64,000 nucleotides of DNA from Chelatococcus composti (GCF_014201415.1 NZ_JACHEH010000008.1:1-64000), one strand, 5' to 3'; numbered from the stretch's first letter, positions 36,761 to 46,173 are shown. Notes: generated by a model from the letters alone, not told the origin. Translations and numbers: made by a program.

Positions 36761-37651
36761 TCAGGCCCTCGCGGCAAAGGCGAGCGCCGCCTTGAGATAG
36801 GCGATGCTGCGGGCGAGCTCGCCATCCTCGTCGCGTTGCGGGGCGCGCCACTGGGCGAGCGGCACCCCCGGCCGCTCGTCGTCTCGGCGGAAGGGTTCGA
36901 GCGTGATCGGGCCCGCATAGCCGATGTCGGCGAGGGCCCGCGCCACGGCCGGCCAGTTGATGTGGCCGGAGCCGACGAAGCCGCGGTTGTTCTCGTTGGC
37001 CTGGAAGTGCACCAGCCGCTTGCCGGCACGGCGGATGGCATCAGGGATCGAGGGATCCTCCATGTTCATGTGGAAGGTGTCGAGCATCACGCCGAGGGCC
37101 GGTGAATCGACCGCCTCGACGATGGCGAGGCCGTGGCGCGTGGTGTTGGCGATGTCCGTCTCGAAGCGGTTGAGCGGCTCGAGGCCGAGGGTGACGCCCG
37201 CATTCCCGGCGCGCCGGCACGCCTTCTTCAGGCCGGAGACGACACGGTCGATTCGCCGCCTGCGCTCGTCCTCCGTGACGGGGGCGGGGGCGCGCCCGGC
37301 AAACACCATCGGCGCCCCGTAGAGCGGCCCGCCGACTATGGTGGCGCCGAGCGCGGTGGCCGTCTCGATGCACGTCTCGAGATAGCGGATGCCCGCCTGC
37401 TGGGCGGCCTCGTCGGCGCTCGAGATGTCGCGGGCCAGGTTGACGCGGGCGGCCAGCACCACGCCAAGGCCGTTGTCGGCGAGCGCCGCCTTCGTCTCGG
37501 CGAGGTCAAGCTCGCCGGGCTCCGGCACCAGCAGCTCGATGAAGTCGCAGCCGGCCTTCTTCGCCCGGGCGAGGGTGGGGAAGTGCTCGCGGCCAAAAGG
37601 CCGGGCATAGAACATCGAGATGACGCCGATCGGGTTTGTTTTCACTGTCAT
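36761..37651 (-). CDS. TIM-barrel sugar isomerase/epimerase family protein
   Basis: 296-residue xylose-isomerase-like TIM barrel (AP-endonuclease 2 superfamily, DTE/IolE-like). Metal-binding positions appear as Glu in LGLEPLNRFE, Asp and His in LGVMLDTFHMNMED, His in HINWPAVARAL and Glu in ITLEPF. Such enzymes isomerise ketoses or dehydrate inositol-type ketones. It starts in an ATGA overlap with the permease gene. Confidence 0.88.
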   Translation of the reverse strand: MTVKTNPIGVISMFYARPFGREHFPTLARAKKAGCDFIELLVPEPGELDLAETKAALADNGLGVVLAARVNLARDISSADEAAQQAGIRYLETCIETATALGATIVGGPLYGAPMVFAGRAPAPVTEDERRRRIDRVVSGLKKACRRAGNAGVTLGLEPLNRFETDIANTTRHGLAIVEAVDSPALGVMLDTFHMNMEDPSIPDAIRRAGKRLVHFQANENNRGFVGSGHINWPAVARALADIGYAGPITLEPFRRDDERPGVPLAQWRAPQRDEDGELARSIAYLKAALAFAARA

Positions 37652-38484
37652 GACTTCACCGCACCGGCCGTGAGACCGCTCACGAGCCGCCGTTGCACGA
37701 GGAGGAAGAGGATGGTGACGGGAATGGCGACGAGCGTTCCGCCCGCCGTGAGCAGGCCCCACTGCACCGTGAACTCGCCGATGAAGAGCTGCAGGGCTAC
37801 CGTGACGGTGCGCACGTTCTGGCCCGACAGCATCATCGCGAAGAGGTATTCGTTCCAGGAGGTGACGAAGATGTAGATGCCGGTCGTCACGATGCCGGGC
37901 ATGACGAGCGGAAGGATGACGAGGCGGATGGTCTGCAGCCGGCTCGCGCCGTCCATGATGGCCGCCTCGTCGAGCTCGGTCGGGATCGCATTCATGTAGC
38001 TCGTCATCATCCAGACCGAGAATGGGATGGCGAAGGTCGAGTGTCCCGCGATGACGCCGATGAAGGTGTCGAGCAGGCCGAGCGAGCGCATCAGGACGAA
38101 GAGCGGGATGATGATGAGCACGATCGGGAACATGTTCACGACCAGGAACTGCACCATCAGCCAGCGTCGGCCGGGAAAGCGGAAGCGCGAGAAGGCATAG
38201 GCGGCCGGCACGCTGACGAGGAGTCCCACCGCGACTGCCCCGACGGCGACGATGAAGCTGTTGAGCAGGTTGCCGGCAAAGGTCGTGCGCGCGAGAAGGT
38301 CGCGGTAGTGCTTCAGCGTGCCCTCGCTCGGCCAGTAGGCCACCGGCCACTGCGCAATCTCCTCGTTGGGCTTGAAGGAGGTGATCACCATCCACGCATA
38401 GGGCGCCAGCGCGAAGAGCACGATGACGAGAACGGGGATCTCCACCTGCAGAATGCGGGCGAGGCGGGAGCAGCGCTCGATCAT
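37648..38484 (-). CDS. Carbohydrate ABC transporter permease (MalG type)
   Basis: 278-residue permease with six hydrophobic segments and the EAA loop ELDEAAIMDGASRLQTIRLV followed by LPLVMPGIVT. CUT1 family. Paired with the upstream permease by ATGA overlap. The matching ATPase (MalK/UgpC type) is not in this operon and may be a shared one elsewhere. Confidence 0.92.
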   Translation of the reverse strand: MIERCSRLARILQVEIPVLVIVLFALAPYAWMVITSFKPNEEIAQWPVAYWPSEGTLKHYRDLLARTTFAGNLLNSFIVAVGAVAVGLLVSVPAAYAFSRFRFPGRRWLMVQFLVVNMFPIVLIIIPLFVLMRSLGLLDTFIGVIAGHSTFAIPFSVWMMTSYMNAIPTELDEAAIMDGASRLQTIRLVILPLVMPGIVTTGIYIFVTSWNEYLFAMMLSGQNVRTVTVALQLFIGEFTVQWGLLTAGGTLVAIPVTILFLLVQRRLVSGLTAGAVKS

Positions 38485-39419
38485 CGGCCGATCTCCCGCG
38501 CCACGCGGCGCACGTAGACGAAGACGACGACGAGCAGCAGCGCCGTGAGCACCAGCGCCAGCGCCGCGCCATAGCCGAATTCCATGCCGCTGTAGGCCTT
38601 GAGGAAGGCGTAGAGCGGCAGCGTGTGCGTGGCATAGCCCGGCCCGCCGCCGGTCATGACGAGGATGACGTCGAGCGAGTTCGCCACCCAGATCGTGCGC
38701 AGGAGGAGCGCGGTGGCGATCACCTCCGAGATCGAGGGCAGCGTGACATAGACGAGCTTCTGGAAGCGGCTTGCCCCGTCGATCTCCGCCGCCTCGTAGA
38801 GCTCGGCGGGGATCGTCTGCAGGCCGGCGAGGACGACGACGGCGAAGAAGGGAAAGCCCTGCCAGATGAGGGCGACGATGACAGCGTAGAAGGCGGTGTC
38901 GGGCCGCGCCAGCCAGGCCACCGGCTCCGAGATGAGGCCGAGCCGGATGAGCCCGTCGTTGATGACGCCGACGTTGAAGTCGTACATCCACGTCCACATC
39001 AGGCCGATGATGACGCTCGGCAGCGCCCACGGCACGACGACCAGTGAGCGCGCCAGGCCCCGCCACCAGAAGCTCTGGTTGAGCAGCAGGGCGGCGCCGA
39101 GCCCCAGCAGGAACTGGAAGCCCACGACGAGCGCGATCCACAGGAAGGAGTGGCCGAGCGAAATCCAGAAGACCTCGTCGTTCCACATGCGCTCGAAGTT
39201 GCCGAGGCCGATGAAGGGCACGTCCCGCGGGCGGAAGAGCACGAAGTCGTGCAGGCTCATCCACGCCGTCTGCAGGACGGGAAAGAGGATGACGGCCGCC
39301 GTGACCACGAGGGCCGGCAGCAGGAAGGCATAGGGTGTCATGAACGCGCGCGAGCGCGCTCCCGCCGTCACAAGGCTCGTCACGGGCCTGAACTCCGGAA
39401 AAGGCAGGGGAGGCGGCAC
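38481..39419 (-). CDS. Carbohydrate ABC transporter permease (MalF type)
   Basis: 312-residue permease of the CUT1 family with the EAA loop ELYEAAEIDGASRFQKLVYV. It starts with GTG at 39419; an internal ATG at residue 27 is possible. It lies 48 bases after the binding-protein gene. Confidence 0.9.
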   Translation of the reverse strand: MPPPLPFPEFRPVTSLVTAGARSRAFMTPYAFLLPALVVTAAVILFPVLQTAWMSLHDFVLFRPRDVPFIGLGNFERMWNDEVFWISLGHSFLWIALVVGFQFLLGLGAALLLNQSFWWRGLARSLVVVPWALPSVIIGLMWTWMYDFNVGVINDGLIRLGLISEPVAWLARPDTAFYAVIVALIWQGFPFFAVVVLAGLQTIPAELYEAAEIDGASRFQKLVYVTLPSISEVIATALLLRTIWVANSLDVILVMTGGGPGYATHTLPLYAFLKAYSGMEFGYGAALALVLTALLLVVVFVYVRRVAREIGR

Positions 39420-39467
39420 GGGCCGCGCTCCGCCCGTGGGGCGCGGGGGCCGCGCCCCCGCCGCCCC

Positions 39468-40730
39468 TCAACCGTGGAAGTGCTTCTCGAAGGCATGCAT
39501 CATCTCGTCGGGGCTGATCTGGCCCAGCAGCGCACGCTGCATGTTGGTGGGCCAGACGGTGCGCACGAAATCCGCCGTCTTTGGACTGTCCGGCAGCACG
39601 CCGGCGATGGCGAGGGACTGTTCGCTCGCTGTGACGAAGCGCTTGGGATGCAGCTTCCAGTCGGCCATGCCCGATGTGGTGACGGTGAGCTGGCCGGTGA
39701 AGCCGTTGAAGGCGACGTTGTTCTCGGCCGTGGACAGGAAGGAGATCCACCTGAAGGCGGCTTCCTTGTTGGGGCTCGCCGAGAAGATGGCGTTCGACTC
39801 GTCGCCGAAGGAGGTCCAGCCGCGACCGTCGGGCGCGCGCGGTACCGGCACCGCCGAGACCTTGTCGCCGAGCGCCTCGACCATCTCGTTGGACGAGCCG
39901 ACGTGGTGGATGGTCATGGCGGTGCGGCCGGCCTTGAAGCCGTCAATGATCTGGCGGAAGCCGTCGGTCGGTGCCGAGGGCGGGAAGACCTTCTCCTTGG
40001 TGCCGAGTTCCACGAACCAGCGGTTGGCGGCAAGGGCCTTCTCGCTCACCATGCCGCCCTTCTCGAAGGTGGCGCCGCCGCCGAGCACGAAGGGTCCCCA
40101 GTGGTCGTGGCCGCCGGCGCCACCGCGCATGCCGAAACCGTAGACGCCGTCCTTGGTGAGCGCCTTCGCCGCCTTGAGGAAGTCGTCGAAGCTGCGCGGC
40201 GGGGCGATGCCGGCCTGATCGAAGAGATCCTGCCGGTAGTAGAGGTAGAGCACCACGTACTGCAGCGGCAGGTAATACTGCTTGCCGTCGCTCGCCCTGT
40301 TGAGCTGCCAGATGTCCTCGGCGATGTCGGAGCGGGCCTCCCAGCCCTTGAGCATGTCGTCGAGCGGCTCGAGCGCCCCCATCTCGACGAGACGGGCCTG
40401 GTTGTTGAGCTTTACCATCGCACAGTCGGGCGCATTGCCCGCGACGAGCGCGGCGAAGAGGCGGGTGTAATAGTCGTTGCCGCCGCCCCACGGGATGCTC
40501 TCGGCGACGATCTTGATGCCGGGGTTCTCCTTCTCGAACTTCGCCACCAGCTCGGCAGGGGAGTGCTGCGGGTTGTCGAAGTGGTACCACCAGCGCACCG
40601 TCACCTCCTGAGCGATGGCGGGGGCGGGAAAGCTGCCCGCGAAAGGCGCTGCGAGGGCGCCCGCGCCGGCGAGCTGAAGGAACCTGCGCCGGCCCAGGCC
40701 CTTCCGGTGGGTCGTGTTCTCCTTGGTCAT
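39468..40730 (-). CDS. Carbohydrate ABC transporter substrate-binding protein
   Basis: 420-residue extracellular solute-binding protein of family 1. The N-terminus has a twin-arginine-type signal (GRRRFLQLAGAGAL) with cleavage after AIA, so export may be by Tat. The mature start VTVRWWYHFDNPQHSP is typical of CUT1 binding proteins. The ATG at 40730 has AGGAGAGG directly upstream. Ligand unknown. Confidence 0.92.
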   Translation of the reverse strand: MTKENTTHRKGLGRRRFLQLAGAGALAAPFAGSFPAPAIAQEVTVRWWYHFDNPQHSPAELVAKFEKENPGIKIVAESIPWGGGNDYYTRLFAALVAGNAPDCAMVKLNNQARLVEMGALEPLDDMLKGWEARSDIAEDIWQLNRASDGKQYYLPLQYVVLYLYYRQDLFDQAGIAPPRSFDDFLKAAKALTKDGVYGFGMRGGAGGHDHWGPFVLGGGATFEKGGMVSEKALAANRWFVELGTKEKVFPPSAPTDGFRQIIDGFKAGRTAMTIHHVGSSNEMVEALGDKVSAVPVPRAPDGRGWTSFGDESNAIFSASPNKEAAFRWISFLSTAENNVAFNGFTGQLTVTTSGMADWKLHPKRFVTASEQSLAIAGVLPDSPKTADFVRTVWPTNMQRALLGQISPDEMMHAFEKHFHG

Positions 40731-40802
40731 GTCCTCTCCTCCGGTTTTCTTGTTTTGTCTTGCGGGGTTCACCCCCGTCTGTGTCGTGTGGCTGGCCGTC
40801 CG

Positions 40803-41747
40803 CTAGCGGCCGAACACCTCCCTGATGTGCGTCGCAGCCGCCGCGATGGCCGCCTGTGCCGCTGGCAGCTCGCGCGTCATGCGCAGGAAGCCGTGGACGA
40901 CGCCGGGAAACACGTCGAGGCGGAAGGGAATGCCGGCGTGTGCAAGCTTCTCGGCGAGCAGCAGCGTGTCGTCGAGCAACGGGTCGAGCCCGGCGGCATT
41001 GAGATAGAGCGGCGGCAGACCCTGGAGCGACGCCCGCAGCGGGGCGGCGAGCGCGGCCGTATCCGCCGGGAGGGGGCCAAGGAAGTTGCCCCAGTACCAC
41101 TGCATGATCGCGGTGCTGAAAAAGAAGCTGCCGTCGCCCAGCCGCTCGTGGCTCGCCGTGTCGAAGATCGGCGCATAGCAGCCGTAGAAGAGGGCCGCTG
41201 TCGGCGGCAGCGTCTGCCTCCGGTCGCGCCGGGCGAGGAGGGCGGCGAGCGCGAGGTTTGCCCCGGCGGAATCGCCGGCGAGGGCGATCCGCCCCATGTC
41301 GACGGGGCGTCCGAGCCCGCCGTCGGCCGCAAAGGCGAGGGCGGCGAGAACGTCGTCGAGCGGCGCGGGAAAGGGGTGCTCCGGCGCCAGCCGGTAGTCC
41401 ATGCCCAAGACGGCGCAGCCCGACGCCTGCGCCAGGTTGCGCATGGTGCCGTCGTGCGTGTCGACGGAGCCGAAGGTCCAGCCGCCGCCGTGGACGTAGA
41501 CGACGAGGCCGTTCGCGAGCGCATCCGCCGCTGGCTCGTAAAGCCGCGCCCGCATCTGGCCGGCGGCGGTGCGCACCGTGAACTCCCGCACGGCCGCAAG
41601 CGCCGGCGCACCCTCGTTCCAGGGCTGCGCCAGCGCCTCGAAGGTCTTGCGTGCCTCGCCGATCGGCATGGCGCGATAGTCGATGGCCGGCGCGGTACGC
41701 ATGCGCTCGTAGATGGGCCGGAAATGCGGGTCGAGAGACGGGGTCAT
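40803..41747 (-). CDS. Alpha/beta hydrolase, HSL-type carboxylesterase
   Basis: 314-residue hydrolase with the oxyanion-hole motif HGGG (YVHGGGWTFGS), the nucleophile GDSAG and likely Asp and His in GLDPLLDD and VVHGFLR. Family members hydrolyse short-chain esters. It overlaps gntR (ATGA) and leads into the sugar ABC genes 72 bases later, so it may deacylate an imported acylated sugar or open a lactone. It lacks a signal peptide and should be cytoplasmic. Confidence 0.9.
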   Translation of the reverse strand: MTPSLDPHFRPIYERMRTAPAIDYRAMPIGEARKTFEALAQPWNEGAPALAAVREFTVRTAAGQMRARLYEPAADALANGLVVYVHGGGWTFGSVDTHDGTMRNLAQASGCAVLGMDYRLAPEHPFPAPLDDVLAALAFAADGGLGRPVDMGRIALAGDSAGANLALAALLARRDRRQTLPPTAALFYGCYAPIFDTASHERLGDGSFFFSTAIMQWYWGNFLGPLPADTAALAAPLRASLQGLPPLYLNAAGLDPLLDDTLLLAEKLAHAGIPFRLDVFPGVVHGFLRMTRELPAAQAAIAAAATHIREVFGR

Positions 41748-42376
41748 GCCGACTGGCGCTCCGAGGAAATGTCGACGATGGTGTCGATGTGATGGCCGAG
41801 CGCCTCGGCGAGGCCGCTGCCGTCGCGCGCGGCGAGGCGCTCGTAGATGGGCCGGTGCCGGCGGGCCGTCTCGAGCAGGGGGCGGCGGTGGCGCGGCTCC
41901 CACAGTTTCTGCCGGTGCGAATGCAGGATGCAGCGCACGAGGATCTGCTCCAGCGCCTGCAGGCCCGCGAGGCGGAAGATGAAAAGGTGAAACTCGGTGT
42001 CGAGCTCGATGAGCTGGTACTGGTCGCCTGCGCCGGCTGCGCGCTCCATCTCGTCCTGCAGGGCGCGCAGCTGCGCGAGGGCCGCATCCGTCACCGCGGC
42101 GGCGGCACGAACGGCGCCGCGCTTCTCGATGCGGCGCCGCAGCGCGAGAATTTCGTCGGCCTCTTCCGGGGCAAGCGGCGTGACCGTGGTGCCGCGATGG
42201 CCGCTGCGGATGACGAGCCCGTCCTCCTGCAGGCGCAGCAGTGCCTCGCGCACGGTGCCCTGGCTGCAGCCGAGCTCACGCGCAAGGCCGAGCTCGGTCA
42301 GCGTGATGCCGGGCTGCAGTTCGTTGAGGATGATACGGCGTTTGACCGCCGAATAGGCTGCCTCGCGCGGACGCAC
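41744..42376 (-). CDS. GntR-family regulator (FadR/FCD type)
   Basis: 210-residue regulator with an N-terminal winged helix (LTELGLARELGCSQGTVREA) and a C-terminal all-helical FCD ligand domain whose metal-binding residues include Asp and His in ELDTEFHLFIF and later histidines. I chose a GTG at 42376 because GGAAAGGA is nine bases upstream; earlier GTG (42400) and TTG (42421) starts run into the operator repeat. It leads a seven-gene sugar operon and probably controls it and the divergent SDR gene. Confidence 0.85.
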   Translation of the reverse strand: MRPREAAYSAVKRRIILNELQPGITLTELGLARELGCSQGTVREALLRLQEDGLVIRSGHRGTTVTPLAPEEADEILALRRRIEKRGAVRAAAAVTDAALAQLRALQDEMERAAGAGDQYQLIELDTEFHLFIFRLAGLQALEQILVRCILHSHRQKLWEPRHRRPLLETARRHRPIYERLAARDGSGLAEALGHHIDTIVDISSERQSA

Positions 42377-42402
42377 GGCCAGAGTCCTTTCCGCATCCAC
42401 GG

Positions 42403-42436
42403 TTATCGATATCAATATCAATATCGATATTGATAA
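42403..42436. promoter_or_regulatory. GntR operator: imperfect palindrome of ATCRAT hexamers
   Basis: A 34-base AT-rich palindrome with three mismatched pairs, made of five head-to-tail hexamers (ATCGAT, ATCAAT, ATCAAT, ATCGAT, ATTGAT) at 42405-42434. It lies between gntR and the divergent SDR gene in otherwise GC-rich DNA. The remaining gap to 42800 holds another AATCGATT at 42590-42597 and no supported gene. Confidence 0.7.
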
Positions 42437-42800
42437 TTTAAGCGGCGCGATCTGGCAAGCCGGCGCAGGGCGCGCGGCTATGGTTGAAGGAGGGGCCGGG
42501 CATCAGCCGCCGGCCTTTTGCCGCTCGCGAGGCTCTCTGGCGACGAACGGGAGTTGGCGTGCGGCGGCATAGGGGATATGAAGGAAATAAATCGATTAAC
42601 AGACGAGTCTGCGCGGCCGCCGGCAGACGGGCCGAGCTTTCCCGAGCCAGGCGGGCTCTGGTCGCCGGCCGCCTGAGGTGCGGGGCCGGAGACGCGCGGT
42701 CTTCGGGGGCGGCTCGCGCCGAACCAACGGGGAAACGATCGCTGGCCGTCCGCGGACGGGCCGTGGTGCCGGCGGTCCAGTCTAGGGAGACGAAACCGAC

Positions 42801-43565
42801 ATGTTGGATGATCTCAAGGGCAAGCGCGTCCTCATCACCGGCGCGAGCACCGGCATCGGCGCGGCCACGGCCATCGAGTTCGGGCGCCTCGGCAGCCATG
42901 TCGTCGTGCACTACAACTCCAGCGAGGACGACGCCAGGGCCGTCGTCGACACCATCCGCAAGGCCGGTGGCAAGGCCGACCTGCTCAAGGGCGACGTCAG
43001 CGTCTCGGCCGAGGCGATCCGCGTCGTCAACGAGGCAGCCGGCATCCTCGGCGGACTCGACGTGCTCATCAACAATGCCGGTGCGCTCGTGCAGCGCTCG
43101 CCGGTAACCGACATCACGGACGAGCTCTTCGACCGGGTGATCGACCTCAACGTGCGCTCGGTCGTCATGGCCTCGAAGGCCGCCGTGCCGCACCTCAGGA
43201 AGGCCGGCGGCGGCGCCATCATCAACACGAGCTCCATCGCCGCGCGCAACGGCGGAGGTCCCGGCGCGGGGCTCTATGCAAGCGCCAAGGCCTTCGTGTC
43301 GAACCTGACGCGCAACATGGCCAAGGAATATGCGGCGGACAACATCCGCGTGAACGCGGTCGCCCCCGGCGTCATCATAACGCCGTTCCACCAGCGTTTC
43401 TCTACGCCGGAGATGCTGGAGGCCATGCGCAAGACCATCGTCATGGGGCGCATCGGCGAGCCGCAGGAGTGCGTCGGCGCCTACGTCTTCCTCGCCTCCC
43501 CGGCGATGAGCGGCTACATCACCGGCCAGGTGATCGAGGTCAACGGCGGCCAGCTGATGCCCTGA
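42801..43565 (+). CDS. SDR-family 3-oxoacyl-ACP reductase-like oxidoreductase
   Basis: 254-residue classical short-chain dehydrogenase: cofactor motif TGASTGIG, NNAG, catalytic Ser in NTSSIAARNG and YASAK (YxxxK). Sugar or polyol dehydrogenases and FabG-like enzymes share this pattern. The position, divergent from the GntR-controlled sugar operon, favours sugar metabolism. GGGAGA precedes the ATG; a good terminator follows. Confidence 0.88.
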   Translation: MLDDLKGKRVLITGASTGIGAATAIEFGRLGSHVVVHYNSSEDDARAVVDTIRKAGGKADLLKGDVSVSAEAIRVVNEAAGILGGLDVLINNAGALVQRSPVTDITDELFDRVIDLNVRSVVMASKAAVPHLRKAGGGAIINTSSIAARNGGGPGAGLYASAKAFVSNLTRNMAKEYAADNIRVNAVAPGVIITPFHQRFSTPEMLEAMRKTIVMGRIGEPQECVGAYVFLASPAMSGYITGQVIEVNGGQLMP

Positions 43566-43606
43566 CGCACCGCCGGAACGCAGGGCATCGCCCCTGCCCG
43601 ATCGGC

Positions 43607-43643
43607 AACGGCCCGCTCCGGAAGGGGCGGGCCGTTCTCCTTT
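43607..43643 (+). terminator. Rho-independent terminator after the SDR gene
   Basis: Perfect 10-bp stem AACGGCCCGC/GCGGGCCGTT (43607-43616, 43627-43636) with a 10-base loop, followed by TCTCCTT. It separates the SDR gene from the convergent Na/Pi gene and may serve both directions. Confidence 0.75.
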
Positions 43644-43662
43644 GCCGGTTGCGGCCTTGCCT

Positions 43663-45324
43663 TCAGGCCATGGCGGCCGTGCCGTCGCTGCGCAGGCGGC
43701 TCTCGCGCAGGGCGCCCGCCTCGTCGAGGATGGGGTAGGCGACCGAGGTGATGTGGGCGTTGATCTGCTTGAGGTCGCGCAGCACGTCCAGGTGCAGCGT
43801 GCTCGACTGGATGCTCTCGATGCGCCCCTCGCGCAGGCGTTCCAGGTGCCGCTCGGCGGACTGGCGCTCCATGTGGCGCACGTTCACCTTCACCTCCACG
43901 AGCTTGCGGGCGAGGTCCATGTCCCGGCTGATGAAGATGCTCTGGGCGATGCGCAGGTTCTCCAGCGTGCGCGCGTGCAGCTCCTCGATCTCCGCCATGC
44001 CCTCGCGCGAGAAGCGCAGCCCGTACTTGATCTTCTTGCCGATCATGTCGAGCAGGCTCTTGTCGATGATGTCGCCGATATGCTCGAGGTTGATGGCGTA
44101 GGAGATAATCTCCGTGGCCTTGCGCGCATCCTCGTCGTCGAGCCCCTCGTGGCCCAGGCGCGAGAGGTAGAGCTTCACCGCCTGCTGCAGCGCGTCCACC
44201 TCGTCGTCCATCTTGGCGATCTCGCTCTTGAGCTTGGCGTCGTTGTTGCGCAGCGCCTCCAGGCTCTTGACCAGCATCACCTCGATCACGTCGCCGATGC
44301 GCAGCGTCTCGCGGGCGGCGCAGCTCAGCGCCACGGCAGGCGTGTCGAGCGACGCCTCGTCGAGATAGCGCGGCCCCATGCGTGTGTCGGGCAGCTGTGG
44401 CAGCAGCCGCTCGGCGATGCGCGCGATGACGCCGACGAGCGGCAGGAAGATCACGGCGAGCGCAATGTTGAAGGCCAGGTGCACGTCGACGGCGAAAGTG
44501 CTCGTCAGCGCCGCAGCATGGGCGAGGTAGCCCTCGGCCGGGCCGATGAATGGCAGGGCCAGCAGGCAGCCGGCGCCGCGGACGGCGAGGTTGCCCAGCG
44601 TCACGCGGCGCGCCAGCGGGCCGTAGCCCGCGGTGGCGAGCGCCGGCGGCACGGCCCCGCCGAGATTGGCGCCGAGGACGAGCGCGACGACAAGCCCCGG
44701 GTCCATGTTGCTCGAGGCGGCGAGCGAGGCAACGAGCAGCACGATGGCAAGGCTGGAGGCGGCAACGAAGGCAAGCACCGCCGCCACCAGCAGGCCGACG
44801 ACGGGCGCTGCGCCGAGTGCGGCGAGCAGGCTCTGCAGCGTGGGGGAGGCGCGCATCGGCTCCGTCGCCCCGCCGATAAGCTGCAGCGACAGGAGCATGA
44901 GGCCGAGGCCGATGATGGCGCGGCCGATGGCCTTGGGCTTGGAGCTGTCGGTCGCCATGAAGGTGGCGACGCCGCACAGGATCAGCACCGGGGACAGCCA
45001 GTGCAGGTCGAGCGCCAGCAGCCGCGTCACCAGCGCCGTGCCCACGTTGGCGCCGATCATGATCGCCTGCGCCATGGCCGTGGTCATCAGCTCGCGGCTG
45101 GCAAAGGAGGCGGTGATGAGGGCCGTGGCCGTGCTGCTCTGCACGGCGATGGTTGCCGCCAGGCCGGCGAAAAAAGCCTTGAAACGGTTGGTGGTGCCGA
45201 GCGCGATCCAGTGCCGGAGGCTGGAGCCGAAGGCGCGGGTGACCCCGGTCTTGACCATGCGCAGGCCCCAGAGCAGCAGGGCCCCGGCGCCCAGAAGGTC
45301 GATCAGCACCAGATTCGCCGACAT
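43663..45324 (-). CDS. Na/Pi cotransporter family protein with PhoU-like domain
   Basis: 553-residue protein. The N-terminal half has the two inverted repeats of the NptA/PNaS family (GLAATIAVQSSTATALITAS; GANVGTALVT; GANLGGAVPPA). The C-terminal half (about 340-540) is helical and PhoU-like (ISYAINLEHIGDIIDKSLL). Such proteins move phosphate with sodium, and some act in phosphate efflux or homeostasis. It lies 90 bases after surE on the same strand with a GGGAG site, so it may belong to the same operon. Confidence 0.9.
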   Translation of the reverse strand: MSANLVLIDLLGAGALLLWGLRMVKTGVTRAFGSSLRHWIALGTTNRFKAFFAGLAATIAVQSSTATALITASFASRELMTTAMAQAIMIGANVGTALVTRLLALDLHWLSPVLILCGVATFMATDSSKPKAIGRAIIGLGLMLLSLQLIGGATEPMRASPTLQSLLAALGAAPVVGLLVAAVLAFVAASSLAIVLLVASLAASSNMDPGLVVALVLGANLGGAVPPALATAGYGPLARRVTLGNLAVRGAGCLLALPFIGPAEGYLAHAAALTSTFAVDVHLAFNIALAVIFLPLVGVIARIAERLLPQLPDTRMGPRYLDEASLDTPAVALSCAARETLRIGDVIEVMLVKSLEALRNNDAKLKSEIAKMDDEVDALQQAVKLYLSRLGHEGLDDEDARKATEIISYAINLEHIGDIIDKSLLDMIGKKIKYGLRFSREGMAEIEELHARTLENLRIAQSIFISRDMDLARKLVEVKVNVRHMERQSAERHLERLREGRIESIQSSTLHLDVLRDLKQINAHITSVAYPILDEAGALRESRLRSDGTAAMA

Positions 45325-45414
45325 TCACCGCTCCCTTGCCGCCTGGCGGCCGTATCCGTCTGCCTCGCTCGGTGTTTCGTCTCCCCGCCGATGTCGCATC
45401 TTACTGTAAGCCGG

Positions 45415-46164
45415 TTATTTCACCATGCCGGCCCAGCCCGCTATGGTTGCATCGTCGAGCGGCGCATGGGCGAACCAGCAGTGCCGCACGATGGTGACAT
45501 GGCCGCAGTCGATGGCCGTGTTCTCGTCGCCCGGCAGCAGGGTGTGCGGCCGCCCGCGACGGATGCGGCAGGTGATGCGGTCCCCGTCCCGCTCCGTCAC
45601 ATCCATCGCCGAGGCGATCTTGTCGCGGCCGATGCGCGCGCCGGCGAGCGGGGCCGGCAGTTCCTTCGGCAGGTTGACGGACAGCCACGTTCCCTCGCTG
45701 TGCCAGTCGCCCCGCGCCGCCCACAGGAGGTCGATGAGAGCCCGCACCGCGTCCCGCTCGCGCCCGCCTGCGGCGCCACCCTTGGTGCGGGAGAAGGCGA
45801 GCGCCGGAAGCCCCCACATGGCCGCCTCGCGGGCGATGGCCATGGTGCCGGAATAGGCCATGTCCTCCCCCACGTTGCGCCCGTCATTGATGCCGGAGAG
45901 GACGAGATCGGGCCGTGCCTCGGCCATCAGCACCGACAGGGCGGCCACGACACAGTCAGCCGGTGCGCCGGAGCAGGCATAGGTCCGCTCGTCCTGCCGG
46001 GTCAGCACGATGTCCCTGTCGAAGGAGAGCTGGTGGCTCGCCGCCGTCCACTTCCGCTCCGGCGCGACGATCCACACCTCGTCCCCCCGCGCCCGTGCCG
46101 CCTCGGCCAGCAGTGCGAGGCCCGGAGAGGTGATGCCGTCGTCGTTGGAGATGAGAACGCGCAT
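45415..46164 (-). CDS. surE: 5'/3'-nucleotidase SurE
   Basis: 249-residue metal-dependent phosphatase, with the signature MRVLISNDDGITSPGL (Asp8, Asp9), APERKWTAASH and LVLSGINDGRNVGEDMAYSG. SurE releases phosphate from nucleoside monophosphates and, in some species, short polyphosphates. It is unusual for surE to stand here, without pcm or serS, ten bases after a metallo-hydrolase gene in an ABC operon. Confidence 0.94.
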   Translation of the reverse strand: MRVLISNDDGITSPGLALLAEAARARGDEVWIVAPERKWTAASHQLSFDRDIVLTRQDERTYACSGAPADCVVAALSVLMAEARPDLVLSGINDGRNVGEDMAYSGTMAIAREAAMWGLPALAFSRTKGGAAGGRERDAVRALIDLLWAARGDWHSEGTWLSVNLPKELPAPLAGARIGRDKIASAMDVTERDGDRITCRIRRGRPHTLLPGDENTAIDCGHVTIVRHCWFAHAPLDDATIAGWAGMVK

Positions 46165-46173
46165 GGAGGCCCT

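Noticed and set aside
42578-42676. 32-codon frame (MKEINRLTDESARPP...) between gntR and the SDR gene
   Set aside because: No ribosome binding site and low-complexity Pro/Gly composition; it lies in the control region.
45325-45414. Regulatory palindrome CTTAC-A-GTAAG between surE and the Na/Pi gene
   Set aside because: Arms of only 5 bp and no promoter nearby; likely chance.
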